This document shows positions 1 to 12,100 of a stretch of 64,000 bases of DNA, one piece after another (the first letter of the stretch is position 1; each line of letters opens with the position of its first letter). The translations under genes and the position numbers were made by a program. Location of the stretch: the NCBI GenBank assembly GCA_016802295.1, contig JAESIW010000180.1, positions 258,752 through 322,751 on the forward strand, in the 5' to 3' direction. The notes below the pieces were generated by a model, which did no database searches, was not told the origin of the DNA, and worked only from the letters and a program-made list of their open reading frames with translations. This stretch comes from Brachionus rotundiformis. Lineage: Eukaryota; Rotifera; Eurotatoria; Ploima; Brachionidae.

Positions 1-12
1 TCTGTAAATAAG

Positions 13-1349
13 TTTTCCGGATCCGGACGACACCGAAATTCGCCTCACTTCAGTTTATGCAGTGACCACAGGTACTATAGCCACTCATTTGAGGAACATT
101 CCTAATCAACCTCTAGTTTTTAAAGTGAATATATTTCTAGTATAATAAAAGATTAAAAAAATTATTTATTAAGGATGATCCAGAAAAAAAACGACGCACA
201 GAAGATGCAATTATAGCTTGGACTTGGAAGAAATTTCTTTCAAATACAAACGATCCAACAATCTTGCTTCGACTGCCAATGACCAAAGCAGTTATTAGAG
301 CCATGGACACAATTCAGGATTTTGCAAAATCTAACAATTATGGAGATATAAAAAAATTCATGCTGGCCGGAGAATCAAAAAGAGGCTGGACCACATGGAC
401 AAGTGCTGCTGTAGATGCCAAGCGTGTTTTTTCAGCAGTACCGATTGTAATGGACATTCTAAACATGAACACGGTACACATATTTTTATTAAAAATTTGA
501 TTGAAAAAAAAATAATATTTTTTTATCTTTTATAATTAAATTTTATTAAAATTTTTCAAGAATCTTCATAAAAATTTTAAATCTTTGGGTGGCTGGACAT
601 TTGCTTTTTCACCATATTACGAGCTTAATATCACAGAGTACATAGATTCCAGAGAAATATTTGAACTTCAAAAAATTGTAGACCCGATCAGCTATCTGGA
701 TAGATACAAGGAAACCAATATTTTAGTAATGACGACTAGTGGTGATGAATTTTTTCTACCAGAGAATACACATTCCTATTGGGATAATTTAATCGCAGCT
801 ACCAATGGTAAAGTGTTACTTCGCCGTTTGCCAAACGCCGAACACGAAATTTACGAGCATGCAATCAGCGAGTTTGCTAGTCTTAGGTCATTTTTCTTGA
901 GCACGTATGAAAAAAGCCTAATTCCCAAAGTAAAATGGACCATGCCAAATAATTTGACTCACGGAATTATTCGGGCAAGGGTCGATACGACTAATGGAAA
1001 TCCAAAACCATATGTTGTTAAATGTTACTACGCTAATACACTTGATAATAAACGAAGAGACTTTAGACTGGTCATTGCGGACCCTAATGATTCATCCAAG
1101 GAAATTCCGCATCCAGTGGTTTGGTTTTCGACTGAAAAAAATATTCTTACTGATGAGAAAAAGGAAGAGGTTGTTTATGAGATTGCTTTTAGGAAACCGC
1201 TATCTGGATGGTTGGGATTTTTTTTCCAATTAGATTTTAAGGGACTTGATTCTAGTGCTAACATAGTAACCACAGAGACAAATATTATTCCGGAGACTTT
1301 TCCTTTTGACGATTGTTCAAGGGAAACATGCATTGGAAAATTAGTTTAA
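13..1349 (+). CDS. PhoPQ-activated pathogenicity-related (AprA-type) protein, 3' part
   Basis: This is the 3' part of a gene of the PhoPQ_related family, alpha/beta-hydrolase-fold proteins that include bacterial PqaA and Dictyostelium AprA. Three exons join in phase 0: about 13-124, 174-473 and 561-1349, with GT/AG introns of 49 and 87 bases. The first visible exon reads SVYAVTTGTIATHLRNIPNQ, typical of the family's N-terminal half. Exon 2 carries the nucleophile-elbow-like AGESKRGW. Exon 3 opens with LGGWTFAF, then has TTSGDEFFLPE (candidate acid) and NAEHEIYEH (candidate His). The true start lies upstream of the window. The extreme 5' boundary is inferred from an AG at 11-12 and an in-frame stop just before it. 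AATAAA-like signals follow the stop. The substrate is unknown; the family may be secreted and not all members are active enzymes. Family assignment is firm, function is not. Confidence 0.85.
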
Positions 1350-1529
1350 TAAATAATCAAATAAATAAATAAAACAACATATAAACAATTTTTTATTTTA
1401 ATTTTAAAAATAAAACTCTTGAAAATTGGTCTTTGCATTGGAAGTTGGTAAAAGTTAAATAACTTAGAGCTTTTAGGCGTTGGTTTAGGTTAACTTAAAC
1501 TTTAGTTTTCACTAAATTACTTCTATTCT

Positions 1530-1990
1530 CAGCTGCCGAGGCCGATTCCATGCTTGGAAAAGGACATTAATCTCAAAGGGCGCTTTTATCTGGAGTAGCT
1601 GTTCAAAACATATGTGAGATTTATCTTGAATATGCGGTTCAAGCTTGGAGACCATATTTCTTGAGCGATATATATACACTTGAAAAAGTTCAACGGCATG
1701 CAACAAAGATACCAAGCCATTTGAGAAACAAGAATTGTGAGTCAAGATACACAAATCTTTAGAAGAAAGAAGAAGCAATCTGTTTGAGATGTACAAGATT
1801 GAACACAGAGTTGATGATATTCAATGGCAAGCTCCACTTTAGAAAGGTCCGTAAAGAAAATGGCCAGAACTATGACGAAACAGTCGAATCAGAAAGAATT
1901 ACTTTTCATACTGAGTGGCGAAGCACTAAAACAAGCTTTCAGAAAAATTTGTAAATGCGCGGTATCAACGCTTTTAAAAACGGACTTGAA
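1530..1990 (+). mobile_element. Non-LTR retrotransposon RT relic (jockey/CR1-like C-terminal part)
   Basis: A decayed stretch around 1620-1735 reads YLEYAVQAWRPYF followed by TLEKVQRHATK, the block after the RT palm in jockey/CR1-type elements. It continues to about 1990 with NARYQRFKNGLD-like residues after frame breaks. Several stops and frameshifts show it is dead. A shadow ORF on the other strand is not considered real. Confidence 0.7.
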
Positions 1991-2189
1991 TAAATTTTAG
2001 TTTGAAGAAAATTTTCTTTCATCAAAGGGCTTAAGTTCTTCACTTATTTACAAGGGTATACGGTAATAAATTAAAAATCAAAATTTACAATTATTAAAAT
2101 ATATAAATGAAAATAAACAACTTATTTAACAGATTATTTATTAGTCTTAAATTCTAAATTTAAATAATTACTAAATAAGATATTGACTT

Positions 2190-2960
2190 AATTTTAAGCT
2201 GGTCGCTTATTTGATATTTGGATTTGAATATTGATAAATGCAATATAATGCATGTTGGTTCAAAAAATCCTTTGTTTAGCTTTACCATTTTAGCAGATAC
2301 GGTACAAAGAATTTATCTAAAACAATTCTTCAAAAAGATTTGGGTATTTATTTTCAGAGAGACTTGAAGTGAACTAACCAAGTAAAATATTGCACAAGTC
2401 GTTGAAATCGTATTTTGGCTATGATCAGAAAAAGTTTTAGGAATTTAATCGTTGATACACTGAGAATTCTCTACACAGCACTAGTTAGACTTCATTTATA
2501 GTTTGCCATAAGTTCATGGTGTCCATTTCTTGAAAAAGACATTTCTGAAATCGAAAAAGCACAAAGATGAATGACAAAAGTAATCCCTTCACTTCGAAAA
2601 TTTGACTACTCGAAAAGACTTGAAATGCTAAATTTAACTAATCTAAAAGTTAGAAGGATGAGAGGAGACTTAATCCAACTTTTTAAAATTATTAACGGAT
2701 ATGAAATTATCAATTTTGAAAATGGTATTAATTATTCTCGAAACCAATCGTAAAGCTTAAGAAGAAATAACAAAAGTATAGTTAGAGAAGATGTAAAAAG
2801 TTGCATGCAACAATATCATTTTTTAACAAATCGAGTAGTCAATGTCTGGAATAATCTACCTCAGTACATCGTCTCAAGAAGCAGTCTAATTTATTGCCAT
2901 AGCTTCGAAGAAGCTTAACCCAATAATAGGGTCCCAGTATTATTTACTATTAATAATAGT
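2190..2960 (+). mobile_element. Non-LTR RT relic, same family as those at 47.9 and 53.0 kb
   Basis: It aligns by eye with the intact open stretch at 53002-53712: TNQVKYCTS-, FAISSWCPFLEKD- and DYSKR-like blocks, then the 3' segment with GCTTCGAAGAAGCTTAACCC. Stops and frameshifts interrupt it. Unlike the other two copies it keeps the LNLTNLKVRRMRGDL block, so it represents the longer ancestral form. It ends in a TACTATTAATAATAG-like simple repeat, a usual non-LTR tail. Confidence 0.8.
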
Positions 2961-3493
2961 ATAAAAACTCAAAAAAAAACAATTCAACTAAATCGAAAAA
3001 ATATGCTTTATAATATTCTTAGTTTTTTCTCCTATTTTAGTTTAAAATAATTTTTTTCAAAACTTTTTAGACTCAAAATAGTTAAATTTGTTCTCTTTAT
3101 AAAAATTAGTTCTGTTTTTTTTTTAACCACCCCCATTTTTTTCTAAAAGGCTGTATCAGTTTTAGAATAAATATATTTTTTATTCTTTAAGATATTTCTA
3201 AGTTAAAAATAGGGTTCCATAATTAGTAAAAATTGCCAGACTGTCAAAAACTATCTCGCTTTAATCTCAAAAATATGGATTGGATTTAGCTTTTTTTAAT
3301 TATTCTTAAAAATTGTCTGAGACTCGACTAACATGACCATTTCTGGAACTACAGATTTTTTCGGTATCCTACATTTTTTTATTATCATCTAAATAATCTT
3401 AGATTTTAAATGATCGACTTTATTAAGCAAGCGATTTTAGAAATAATTTAATTTAATAATTATATTTTAATAACAATTATTGTACAATTAGAT
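2961..3493. other. AT-rich intergenic stretch
   Basis: Homopolymer-rich A/T sequence. No open frame, repeat or motif that I can support was seen. Confidence 0.6.
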
Positions 3494-3716
3494 TTAACAC
3501 TAGTAGACCCGACGGGTTTTTTAGACCCATTTTTTTAAATTTCAAATCTCAATATCTTTTGAATGCAGAAACAGAATTTAATATTCAGTATTTTATTTTA
3601 TAGGTTTATGGAGACTTTATTGAATATCAAAAAAAAATTTTGCTATTCTATGATAATTTCTTTAAAAATTAGTTTTTAAATTTTTGTCATTTTTAGGTCG
3701 GGCTTTCTAGTGTTAA
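3494..3716. mobile_element. piggyBac-like MITE, 215 bp, TTAA target duplication
   Basis: The element runs 3498-3712 and is flanked by TTAA at 3494-3497 and 3713-3716. Its ends are imperfect inverted repeats: CACTAGTAGACCCGAC on the left, and CACTAGAAAGCCCGAC read inward from the right. The interior is AT-rich and non-coding. TTAA duplication and a CACTAGAAAG terminus recall piggyBac ends (CCCTAGAAAG). A second copy of exactly the same length lies in inverted orientation at 47455-47669. Confidence 0.8.
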
Positions 3717-4706
3717 TTCTCAAATCAATAATTTTTAATCAATAAAATATTTAAACTTTAAATTAATTAAGCAAAAATTTAACCAAGTTAAATTTACTTA
3801 ATAAAAATTACTGGATCAATATTTTGCGAATCTATTAGGTGTTTTTTTTAGCTTATCATATATTGTCAACAAAACTGTAAAAATCTAGTAAAAATTTATT
3901 ATTTCATTTTCTTAGAAGACACTTTATGATCAATTTATTAAAAATAGACAAATATAGCCGAAAAAAAGGATAAAGAACAAAAAAGTATTCTTAAGTGAAA
4001 AAGACTCTCCATTGAAATATCAGAAAAGTTTATAATTGGTCTACGCTTTTACCAACATAAAGGAGATCTTTATCCTCGAGCCAAAATAAAATTACATTGA
4101 AAAAGATTGACTCTTATCACATATAAGTTTTTACTATTATAATTTAAAATAGTTCAAACTTTTGCAAACATTTAACAAAGACAAAATACAGATGATAAAT
4201 TATTTTATTGTTAGGAAATATTTATTTTTAAAAAATTAAATTTTATAAAAAAAAGGCCAATGTTAAAATCTTTCTCATATCTGGAAGTTTCTCGAGCACA
4301 AATGCAGACTGCACAGCTGATCACCAACTCTATACAAAATAATATTTTATGATATTTTTTCTAATTTCCAAATACTTGCATTTAGAAATTTCAACTAATT
4401 TCGAAATATAATTTAGCATAGCCAAATATTATATAGATATGTTATAGCTAATTTAGTATATGTTAAAAAATTGGTCCACTGTTTAATTTAATTCACACAA
4501 TTTAAATCCCAATTTTCCTATATATAGAAGAAAATAGTAAATTATTTTTTCATAAAAAACATAAGCAAAGAGAGCGAGAGCTAAAAAGCATCGACGAACA
4601 AAATTAAAATAATAAATTAAAATTTCAGGCGAAATTTGAAACAAAGATAGCTTAAATTTAAACCATTTTATAATTAATTTTAGACTCCTTGACCAATAAC
4701 TTTTTA
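3717..4706. other. Intergenic, upstream of eIF1
   Basis: AT-rich and non-coding. A TTTTAG acceptor-like site ends at about 4683, 23 bases before the eIF1 ATG. It could end a 5'-UTR intron or be a trans-splice site. The short ORF on the minus strand here overlaps the eIF1 leader and has no recognisable content. Confidence 0.5.
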
Positions 4707-5078
4707 ATGACAAGTTCAGACTCGCAGATATTAAACTTAAGACCAACTGATCCATTTAGTGATGTCGGTGCAGATATAGATACCGAGAGTAAAGGCGAAT
4801 TAAACAAGAACGTTGGTGGCGGAATTGTTCATATTCGTATTCAGCAAAGAAATGGCCGCAAAACGCTGACCACTGTTCAGGGAATAAGTGAAGAATTCGA
4901 CAAAAAAAAGCTTGTGCGAGCATTCAAAAAGAAATTTGCCTGTAATGGTACTGTGGTAGACCATCCAGAGTATGGCGAAGTTGTACAGTTGCAAGGAGAC
5001 CAGCGTAATAATGTTTGCCAGTTTTTGACCGAAATTGGAATCGTCAAAGAGGACCAACTCAAACTACATGGTTTCTAA
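4707..5078 (+). CDS. EIF1: Translation initiation factor eIF1 (SUI1)
   Basis: This single-exon gene encodes about 123 residues and matches eIF1 along its length. The core HIRIQQRNGRKTLTTVQGI is followed by DKKKLVRAFKKKFACNGTV, EYGEVVQLQGDQR and the C-terminal DQLKLHGF. eIF1 binds the 40S subunit near the P site and enforces start-codon stringency. The start chosen is the ATG at 4707; an in-frame TTG 18 bases upstream can be ignored. The N-terminal tail (about 40 residues, acidic, containing DPFSDVGADID) is slightly longer than in human. Polyadenylation-like AATAAA sites follow the stop. Identification is close to certain. Confidence 0.97.
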   Translation: MTSSDSQILNLRPTDPFSDVGADIDTESKGELNKNVGGGIVHIRIQQRNGRKTLTTVQGISEEFDKKKLVRAFKKKFACNGTVVDHPEYGEVVQLQGDQRNNVCQFLTEIGIVKEDQLKLHGF

Positions 5079-5899
5079 GAATTTGCATTCAAAAAGGGAT
5101 TTTATTAATTTTATTAAAAATAAATAATTAAATAATAAACTTTGTTGTAATTTAAAAGAAAGTTTTCATTTTGTCAAAAAATTTTATTTAAGATCTTAAA
5201 TATAATGTTTTTGAAAAATAAAAATATTGTCAAAATATTGATTTTTTTATTCGAGCTCAGCACTTGATCGGTACCAAGTAGTCTAGAGGTACTTGTAACC
5301 ACCTAATGATTAATTATTTTCTATAAAGGTATTATTATAGTTATAAATTAGCATTAGAAAACGCTTTGGTAAAATTAGTCAAGAGTATTTTTAATCAAGA
5401 ATAAATACCCAATACTTGGTAACAATGAGACAGCTTATCCAAGTTTCCAAATTAGTGAATTCGAGTATGCTGCACCACAAGCTAGGACACGCTTTTGGAT
5501 CCGGCATCTAAAAAACTTCTAATTATGAAAGCGTAATCACAGATTCAAGTCCGCATCAGACTCTGAATTATTATTATAATGCGTTATCAAGACCTGATTT
5601 CAAGTCAACATATGAGAACAATTTTTTTTAAATTGAGCACTTAGTGCAGCACCAAAAATCAAGAAAAAAATAACTAGAAAAAATAATTTTTTTATTAACT
5701 TAATTCGAGTTCTGGTGCAGTATAATAAAGATACAGTATTTTAAAGATTTAAATAATAAAGCCCAAAATTAAGGAAAATACAAGATTGGTCTAACAGATT
5801 TAACTGTGGTGACAATACACTTGGAGAGAAGAAGGCTTAGCTAGATTTGGTGAGAACACTAAAACAAAGATCCTGGTCATTTTGTAATAAATGTTAAAT
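5079..5899. other. Intergenic stretch
   Basis: No coding frame or recognised repeat. Slightly higher complexity between 5240 and 5600, but nothing assignable. Confidence 0.5.
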
Positions 5900-6310
5900 G
5901 AGATCCAGATTAAATGATTTTCTCTGCTTAAGAAAATACAGAGTAATTTTAGGATCTTCTTTTTTTACAATATTTATAAATGATTAGTTTGATAAATAAA
6001 TAAGAATAATTTGCTGATGATACTAACCTTTTGTCTATAATTAAAATTACAAATGACAATTTTCTATTTCAAAAAGATAAAGAACTTATTCAAAGCTGAT
6101 ATTGGTTCAAAGAATTTAACTAAGACAACTCTTGAAAAAGATATGATATTTATTTTCACGATGATTCGAGGTGCTCAGACCAGTCGTGGTAACTGACATA
6201 CCATACTCAAAATACAATTACTAATTGATATGCTACAAGTTTAAAATTAAAGATTGATAAAAGCGACAAAGATAATCCCTTTACTTCGAAACCATAGCTA
6301 CTTCCACACA
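5900..6310 (+). mobile_element. Strongly decayed non-LTR RT relic
   Basis: Around 6010-6035 one frame reads CADDTNLLS, the RT catalytic motif (F/Y)ADDT. It is preceded by FFFTIFIND, resembling the LFLIFINDL that follows GPLL in RTs. About 100 bases later NLTKTTLEKD resembles the NLSKTILEKD of the copy at 53.1 kb. Multiple stops; non-functional. Confidence 0.6.
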
Positions 6311-7646
6311 ATTTGATGCCTTTATTTATTCAACATATCAAAATAAAAAAATTTGATAAAAATTTTTTGAATTATCTTTTAGACTAATGATCAAATTAGG
6401 TGATGCTGTAAGTATTTTGAATCACATTTAATCACTTAATCAAAAATATCATACTTTAGGATTCTTCTTATTTAGATTTAAAATATATATTAATTTTAAA
6501 AATTATAAATATTTAAAAATTGGTTATTGCGTTGAAAAGATTGCTGAAAGAAAAAGAATAAAATTAATACAGTAAAAAAAATTTTACCAAAAGAGTAGAA
6601 TGCACTAGGAAAATTTTCGCTTAATGATTCATATTAGAGGAAAAAATCTGTCAAGTCAAATTAGACCATTTTATTAACTTTAATAAACTAATGCAATTAA
6701 TTAATTTTAAAGATTAAATATAATTTTTTCAATTCAATTTTTTTATCAAGTTAATTAAAATATTCTATGAATTTTATTTAACTTTTTTAAAGTTAAGCTA
6801 ATAAATTATAAATTTAACAAGATAATGTTAAAAATATTAGATAATACTTTATATAATTTTCATAAAAGCATTAAAAATTGATAAAAATATATTTATCTTT
6901 TTTTTAATAAATTTGACACGTCAAAAATTTTAATAATTTCTGTTTGTTTTGTAATTAAGCAGAATTTCAATTATTATCAGTGTTTAATTATGGTTTATTG
7001 TTCTGTACCAGCGCTATAAGGTGCTTGGTCTTTTGTGGTCCTTCAGTCAATTTAAGAACAAGTAGCCATAAACAAATTTCTAAAAGTTTATTTTAAATAT
7101 CTTATGAGTTAGAGTCTCTTCATAGGATAATTTCGCTTATCTGTATCAAACATTTTTGATTAATTTGATGTCTGGTAATGACAAAGACCAATTTTGTACT
7201 CTAAAAGGGTCTTAATATTGAAATATAGTCGAATTAGTGTAACGTTTAAGGTAGTAAAAGAGCTTTTGATCTGTCCGAGTAACATATGTGCTTTGGTCTT
7301 GGCAAACACGTACTGCTTTTCCATTTCTTACAAGTTTTTCATAAAGAACATCCAGTTATTACGCTTTACTTAATGTAAATGGGCATCAACATTTTCAGCA
7401 AGGTTAATAAAAAGTATTAATTTAGAGATAAAAAATCTATTTTGAATTTTTTTCTTAATTAAAATATAATTAAAAACTAATATTTTATTTTAGAAAAAAT
7501 TGGTTATAAAATGCTTGTAGTTAAAAAAATAATTTTTTTTAAATATAAAATTATACGATTTAAATAAAAAATATGAACTTTTTTTCTTAAAATTGAAAAA
7601 ATTCAATATTTAGATTAAAAATTAGAGTCATAAATAAAATAATAGT
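6311..7646. other. Intergenic, downstream of the NOX5-like gene
   Basis: Mostly AT-rich. Between about 7010 and 7390 complexity rises. On the minus strand a 40-residue open stretch there contains LVRNGKAVRVCQDQST but soon meets stops. I could not assign it; it may be a transposon relic. Confidence 0.4.
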
Positions 7647-10600
7647 CTAAAAAACTTCTTTCTTAAAGCAAAGGCCATATTCTTTACATTTATTGCCAAG
7701 AACCGAGGCTAAGGCAGGCACTCCGCAATAAAACACGTTTATCTTGCCTATTTGCTTGCGGATCAAATTTTGCATCACAATGTCCCAATTGGGCCTACCA
7801 TAATGAGTCCTTTGTCTGAGGCCTTCGATCAGCGACGATTCTTCTTGGGAAAAGACAGCATCCAATGTCAAATGAAGACCAATTGACTTCAAATCGGACT
7901 GTCTATTCGCTGACGTAACATACAAATGTGTTTCCAGGAACAAGTCATCATTCTTGCGCTGCTCTATCTCCATTTGAGAAAGCAAACTTATAAACCACTC
8001 GAGCGATCGCTGCTCTCTGGTCACCCAAATAAAATCCACTTTTTTTACCATCAACTTCTCATCAGTGTACAACAAATCATCGCCCAGTTTATAATTACAA
8101 CATGGACACTTGGCTTTGGCTCTTCTATACTTGTGCATCAAAGATTGGAGAATGGACGCAAATGGAGTGATGCCAATTCCGGCAGCTATCAACACTGCAT
8201 GCTCTGAATCAAATATGTCCTGGCTTGGCGTGCCATATGGTCCGTCAATTAAAACCTTAAATGAATAAATATAAATTGGTTTAAATTTTTGCTCTTGCCT
8301 ACCTTAAGTCTCCAAATGCACTCTGGTCCAATCGTTTGAATGTTTACCCTATTGGCCTTTTGATACATCTTCAAATATCCCAATATGTCATCATCTTTTT
8401 TATCCAAATTTTTGTACAATTCATTATTTTTTCTTGACTCAATGCTCACATCTTTTTCACCATCAAAAACAATTACACACTCTTGTTCTTTGGGATTTTT
8501 TTTCTCATCTAGCACAGCCGATTTGGACAATTTGTCCTTGGTGGTGGAAAAATAATCATCAGCCAAATTGAGGTTTTTCTCTTGTGCGGACTTGTTTTGG
8601 TCAACATTTAGACTCAAATTGATATCAGTGGTGTCCTTGTTGGACGCCTCGCTTACTGTTTTGTTCTCGCCAAATTTAGGCGTTGATTCAATAATGTCAT
8701 TGGCATTGGCTTGGTCTGAAATGGTCTCATTTCCATTGAACGAATTGCCTTGATTTTGAAGCTTCAATATGCCTTTGTGCTTTGGCAAACAAGTATCGCT
8801 GGTCTTGGCTTCTGTTTGGCTTGAATTGTTTGGCACTTGGCTATCCAATTTGGTATTACTTATCCTAACTAGTCCGCACTGTGTCTCAAAACTAACTGTT
8901 TTTTTGTATGGACCTATTTGATTGCAGCATCGGCCGTCCATTTCTTTGATCTTGTTCTCGAGTACATTCGACTCATCCGAGTACACTTTGGACATTCTGG
9001 CCCTGAGCGCATGCCGCGCACTCGAACGCTGGCTCACAAACGAAGAACAAGCATCAAAATTTGAACAAGAAGAAAAATTCAGCAACCGTCTGGTCCAATT
9101 GCCACAGGCTTTCACATGCAACCAAATGTAGTCCGATTTCTCTGGTGCAGACGAAATGCTAAAAGGGTGCCATTCATATTTGGCAATGGATGGTATATTG
9201 ATAAATATGTAATCGCCTGGCTTGAAGTGAAACTTTGGAGGCCGGCGAATGACCAAAAATGTGACCTTGGATGGCAACACCAATGCCTCAGTAATGTAAG
9301 AGTCACCGTATTTGTTCACTTGTTTGTAGCGGATTATTTTCTCAATTGTGTAGCAAAAACCCGGCAAGAGCAACCATCGCCAAAAGACCTTGCCATGAGA
9401 GAGCATTATGATCAACCACGGTATGGTCAAAGCGTGGAACCAGTAGAACATCTGAAAATAGCCGCGATTTCTCACATATGACATGGCAAATAGCAGAATT
9501 ATGAACAAGAGTACCAGCTCAATGATACCAGTCGGAAATCCAAGATTCAGCTGCCAAGTGAACAAACCTGTCCAGTAGTTAAATTTCAGCTTGACACACA
9601 CTATGTACAAATTGATGAAATGAGCTATTGTGTGGATCATACTCTCAACCAGGATTATTATACCAATTATTTTGTGAATTTCTATTGAATCGTCCAAGGG
9701 GATAAATGTGGCTGCAGCTGTGGACCTAAGCCATGTCAAATGTTTTCTCAATACCAGCACCAGGATGAATGAACAATTAAAATTGAGGCTGTTTCCGCAC
9801 ATGCGGGCAAAAATCACAAAAATATTCTCCTCCCTGTAGGTCAAATAGGCGGTAAGGGCGCACAAAAAGTGGATTATGGAATAGCATGTCCAGAATGTGA
9901 CTGTTGCACTGTTGTTCAATATTTGTTCCTTTAACTTGCTGTGCCATTTTTGCTTTTTTTTGTTTATGAACTTAGGCTTGATCCAAATTGAGGTGCTTAC
10001 CGAGAGGCTTTTGAATAGGCTCTCGTGTCTCTTGAAGGCATTTTTAAGCTCGTCGAGGCTAATCTCTCCCGAGCCATCGGTGTCCGTGTCCCGGAACAAC
10101 GCCGCGGCCAAATCGTCCACTGTTTCTTCTTTGTCCAAAGATGGCGTGTCATCCAAACAACACTTGAGCATCATGCGCATTTCTTCATAGTCCAGAACAC
10201 CATCATTGTCCACATCGAATACTTTGAACAAAAATTCCATTTTTTCCTCTTGGGAACCATTGACAACCACTTCTAGTCCATTGATAAACTCGTGAAGACT
10301 CAAAGTACCTGACTGGTCCTTGTCCAGATAGGCAAATAGACGATGGGCTAAAAATGGTTCTTTGAAGTTGAAGTTTTGTACAAAATCGTTTAGAGTGACG
10401 TGCAGCTCGTTGAAATTGGCCCGGTTGCCTTTCATCGCCTCGGTAAATTGGTACTTTAGCCACGAGAGCCATTTGGCATCGGTGCTTAGCGAGGCGATTA
10501 TTTCAAGCGAGGACAATAGGTGAACTGCGCTCACTCGTCTCGACTTGGGACATATGATCGAAGAAAACCTGTAGCCAAACTACAAGTGGACAAAATTGGT

Positions 10601-10998
10601 TTTAATCAGATGGCAAAGGATAAAAGTTACCTCAATGTCGGTAATTATTATGGGAAATTCCACTTCTGTCACGTATAATGTATCTTTCTCGGAGCAAAAA
10701 GTGTTAAATTTGTCCACGAACCAGTTCATTATTTGAGGGTCAGCATCACTTAAAAACACTTTGGTTAAACATGGATAAACTTAAATTGGTAAAATTACCC
10801 AAGTAATTTAGAGAAACATCCAGTCCATTCCTCGAGAGCAATGGCGCCATTGTTGTCATGATCAATGAGTTTGAAGAAGGCTTTTTGCAGCTCTGGCACT
10901 TGGAACAGGGATGATATCTCGCCTGGTGACAGTTCCTTGCGCTTAGACTTGCTTATATTGTCCCGCCAAACTTTTAGACATTGTTCGGTGGTCAGCAT
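7647..10998 (-). CDS. NOX5: NADPH oxidase 5-like (EF-hand calcium-regulated NOX)
   Basis: This is a calcium-regulated, superoxide-generating membrane oxidase. Four exons (minus): 10799-10998, 10631-10748, 8303-10579 and 7647-8255, about 1067 residues. The N-terminal region has four EF-hand loops: DHDNNGAIALEE, DKDQSGTLSLHE, DVDNDGVLDYEE and DTDGSGEISLDE. Six membrane segments follow, with haem-ligand histidines in EIHKIIG/MIHTIAH and in FHALTIPW/LSHGKVF. The FAD site is HPFSISSAPE. NADPH-site motifs are DGPYGTP (across the last junction), GIGITPFASI and YCGVPALAS, and the chain ends in a terminal Phe, as in NOX proteins. An insert of about 240 residues, Ser/Asn/Lys-rich, lies between the FAD lobe and DGPYGTP; human NOX5 has a far shorter one there. 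All exon phases agree. A GTAAGC-like site inside exon 3 near 10000 was not used because the frame stays open. Confidence 0.93.
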
Positions 10999-11784
10999 TA
11001 TAATTCAAAAAAAGCTTAAATTATAAAAGACTAGATTTCCTAATACAATAAAAACAAATACAAAGAGATTTATTAAGCTTTATTTTTCTTTAAAAAGCAT
11101 TTAGTTTTATAAAGTTAAAAATAGTTGTACAATCATTTGAAAATGGTTGATTTAAAGAAAAAAATAAAATATAAAAACAGTGTTCAGCTCTTTTTTATCT
11201 TGACTAAAATTTATGAATTTTGATCATTAGCTGAGCTTTTAAGTCACACTTTTTCCTATGATTTTTCCAAGACATTTTTTAACATTTTTTAAAAATAAAT
11301 CAGAATCAAACAGTTAAGACTTTTTAAAACAAAAAACTTACTTAATGACTATAATCTGAAATTAAGTTAAACAGCATCTTAAAATAAGATATTTTGTCTT
11401 ATAAAATGCTCATTCTTTGAAAAATATATTCAAATTAATAGAAAATAAATTTTAGTTTATTTTTTATCTATTACAATGTGAATTATTTTTCAGATTTTAA
11501 TTAAATTTGTAGTCAAGTCATGCAATTTAATTGAATTTAAAATTTTTTTAGAACATTTTTTAGATAGAAAGCAAATTTTGAACCAAAACTTATCAAATTG
11601 TCATTATAATGATTCAATAAATAATTCTTTATTTTTAACAGGCTTATTTCCGATTTATAAATCTTTTTCAACATTAATTGATGTTTTACCTAAAAACACC
11701 GAATAACTAATTTATCATTCTGAGCTATTTGATTGAATCACTCAATTATAATCACTTAACATTCTAAGAATCTTTCGAGGTGAA
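10999..11784. other. Intergenic, upstream of NOX5-like gene
   Basis: AT-rich sequence. No open frame or clear promoter motif. It probably holds the NOX5-like 5' UTR and promoter, given the ATG at 10998. Confidence 0.5.
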
Positions 11785-12100
11785 TTTATTTTTCCTTATA
11801 GACTCCTTGTGGAGCACAGGGTCATTACTTTTGCTTAGCACTCAAGTCAATTATTTGCCTAAGCCATTGCTTGTGCTGAGATTGCTGACCTCCATGTTAT
11901 AGCTGGTCTTACTACCTTTCTCCGCCATTGAGATGTCCATTGAAGAGCTCTGTTTGGTATTCTTATTCTTTCCATTCTAAATTCATGACCAAGCAATCGC
12001 AATATTTTTTTTATTTGATTCACTGACTCATTGGTTCTGGGTTCTTTCTTCTGTATAGCTCAACGTTTGACAATTTTTCAGACCAAAGAAATGCTGAATT
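11785..12100 (-). mobile_element. RTE-like non-LTR retrotransposon 3' relic
   Basis: Minus-strand translation gives RIPNRALQWTSQWRRKVVRP, then ITWR, and ends in LCSTRSL followed by a stop. This is the end of the RTE-clade polyprotein (consensus RxPxxALxW..GxRxxGRPxxTWRR ... ALCS). Internal stops show decay. The element's 3' terminus is near 11785. Confidence 0.75.

Noticed and set aside
5520..5600. tRNA-like TTCAAGTCC context
   Set aside because: No acceptor, D or anticodon arms could be formed around it.
7260..7390. Possible transposase or gene exon on the minus strand (VLYEKLVRNGK...)
   Set aside because: Only about 45 open codons and no family recognised; left as an unassigned patch.
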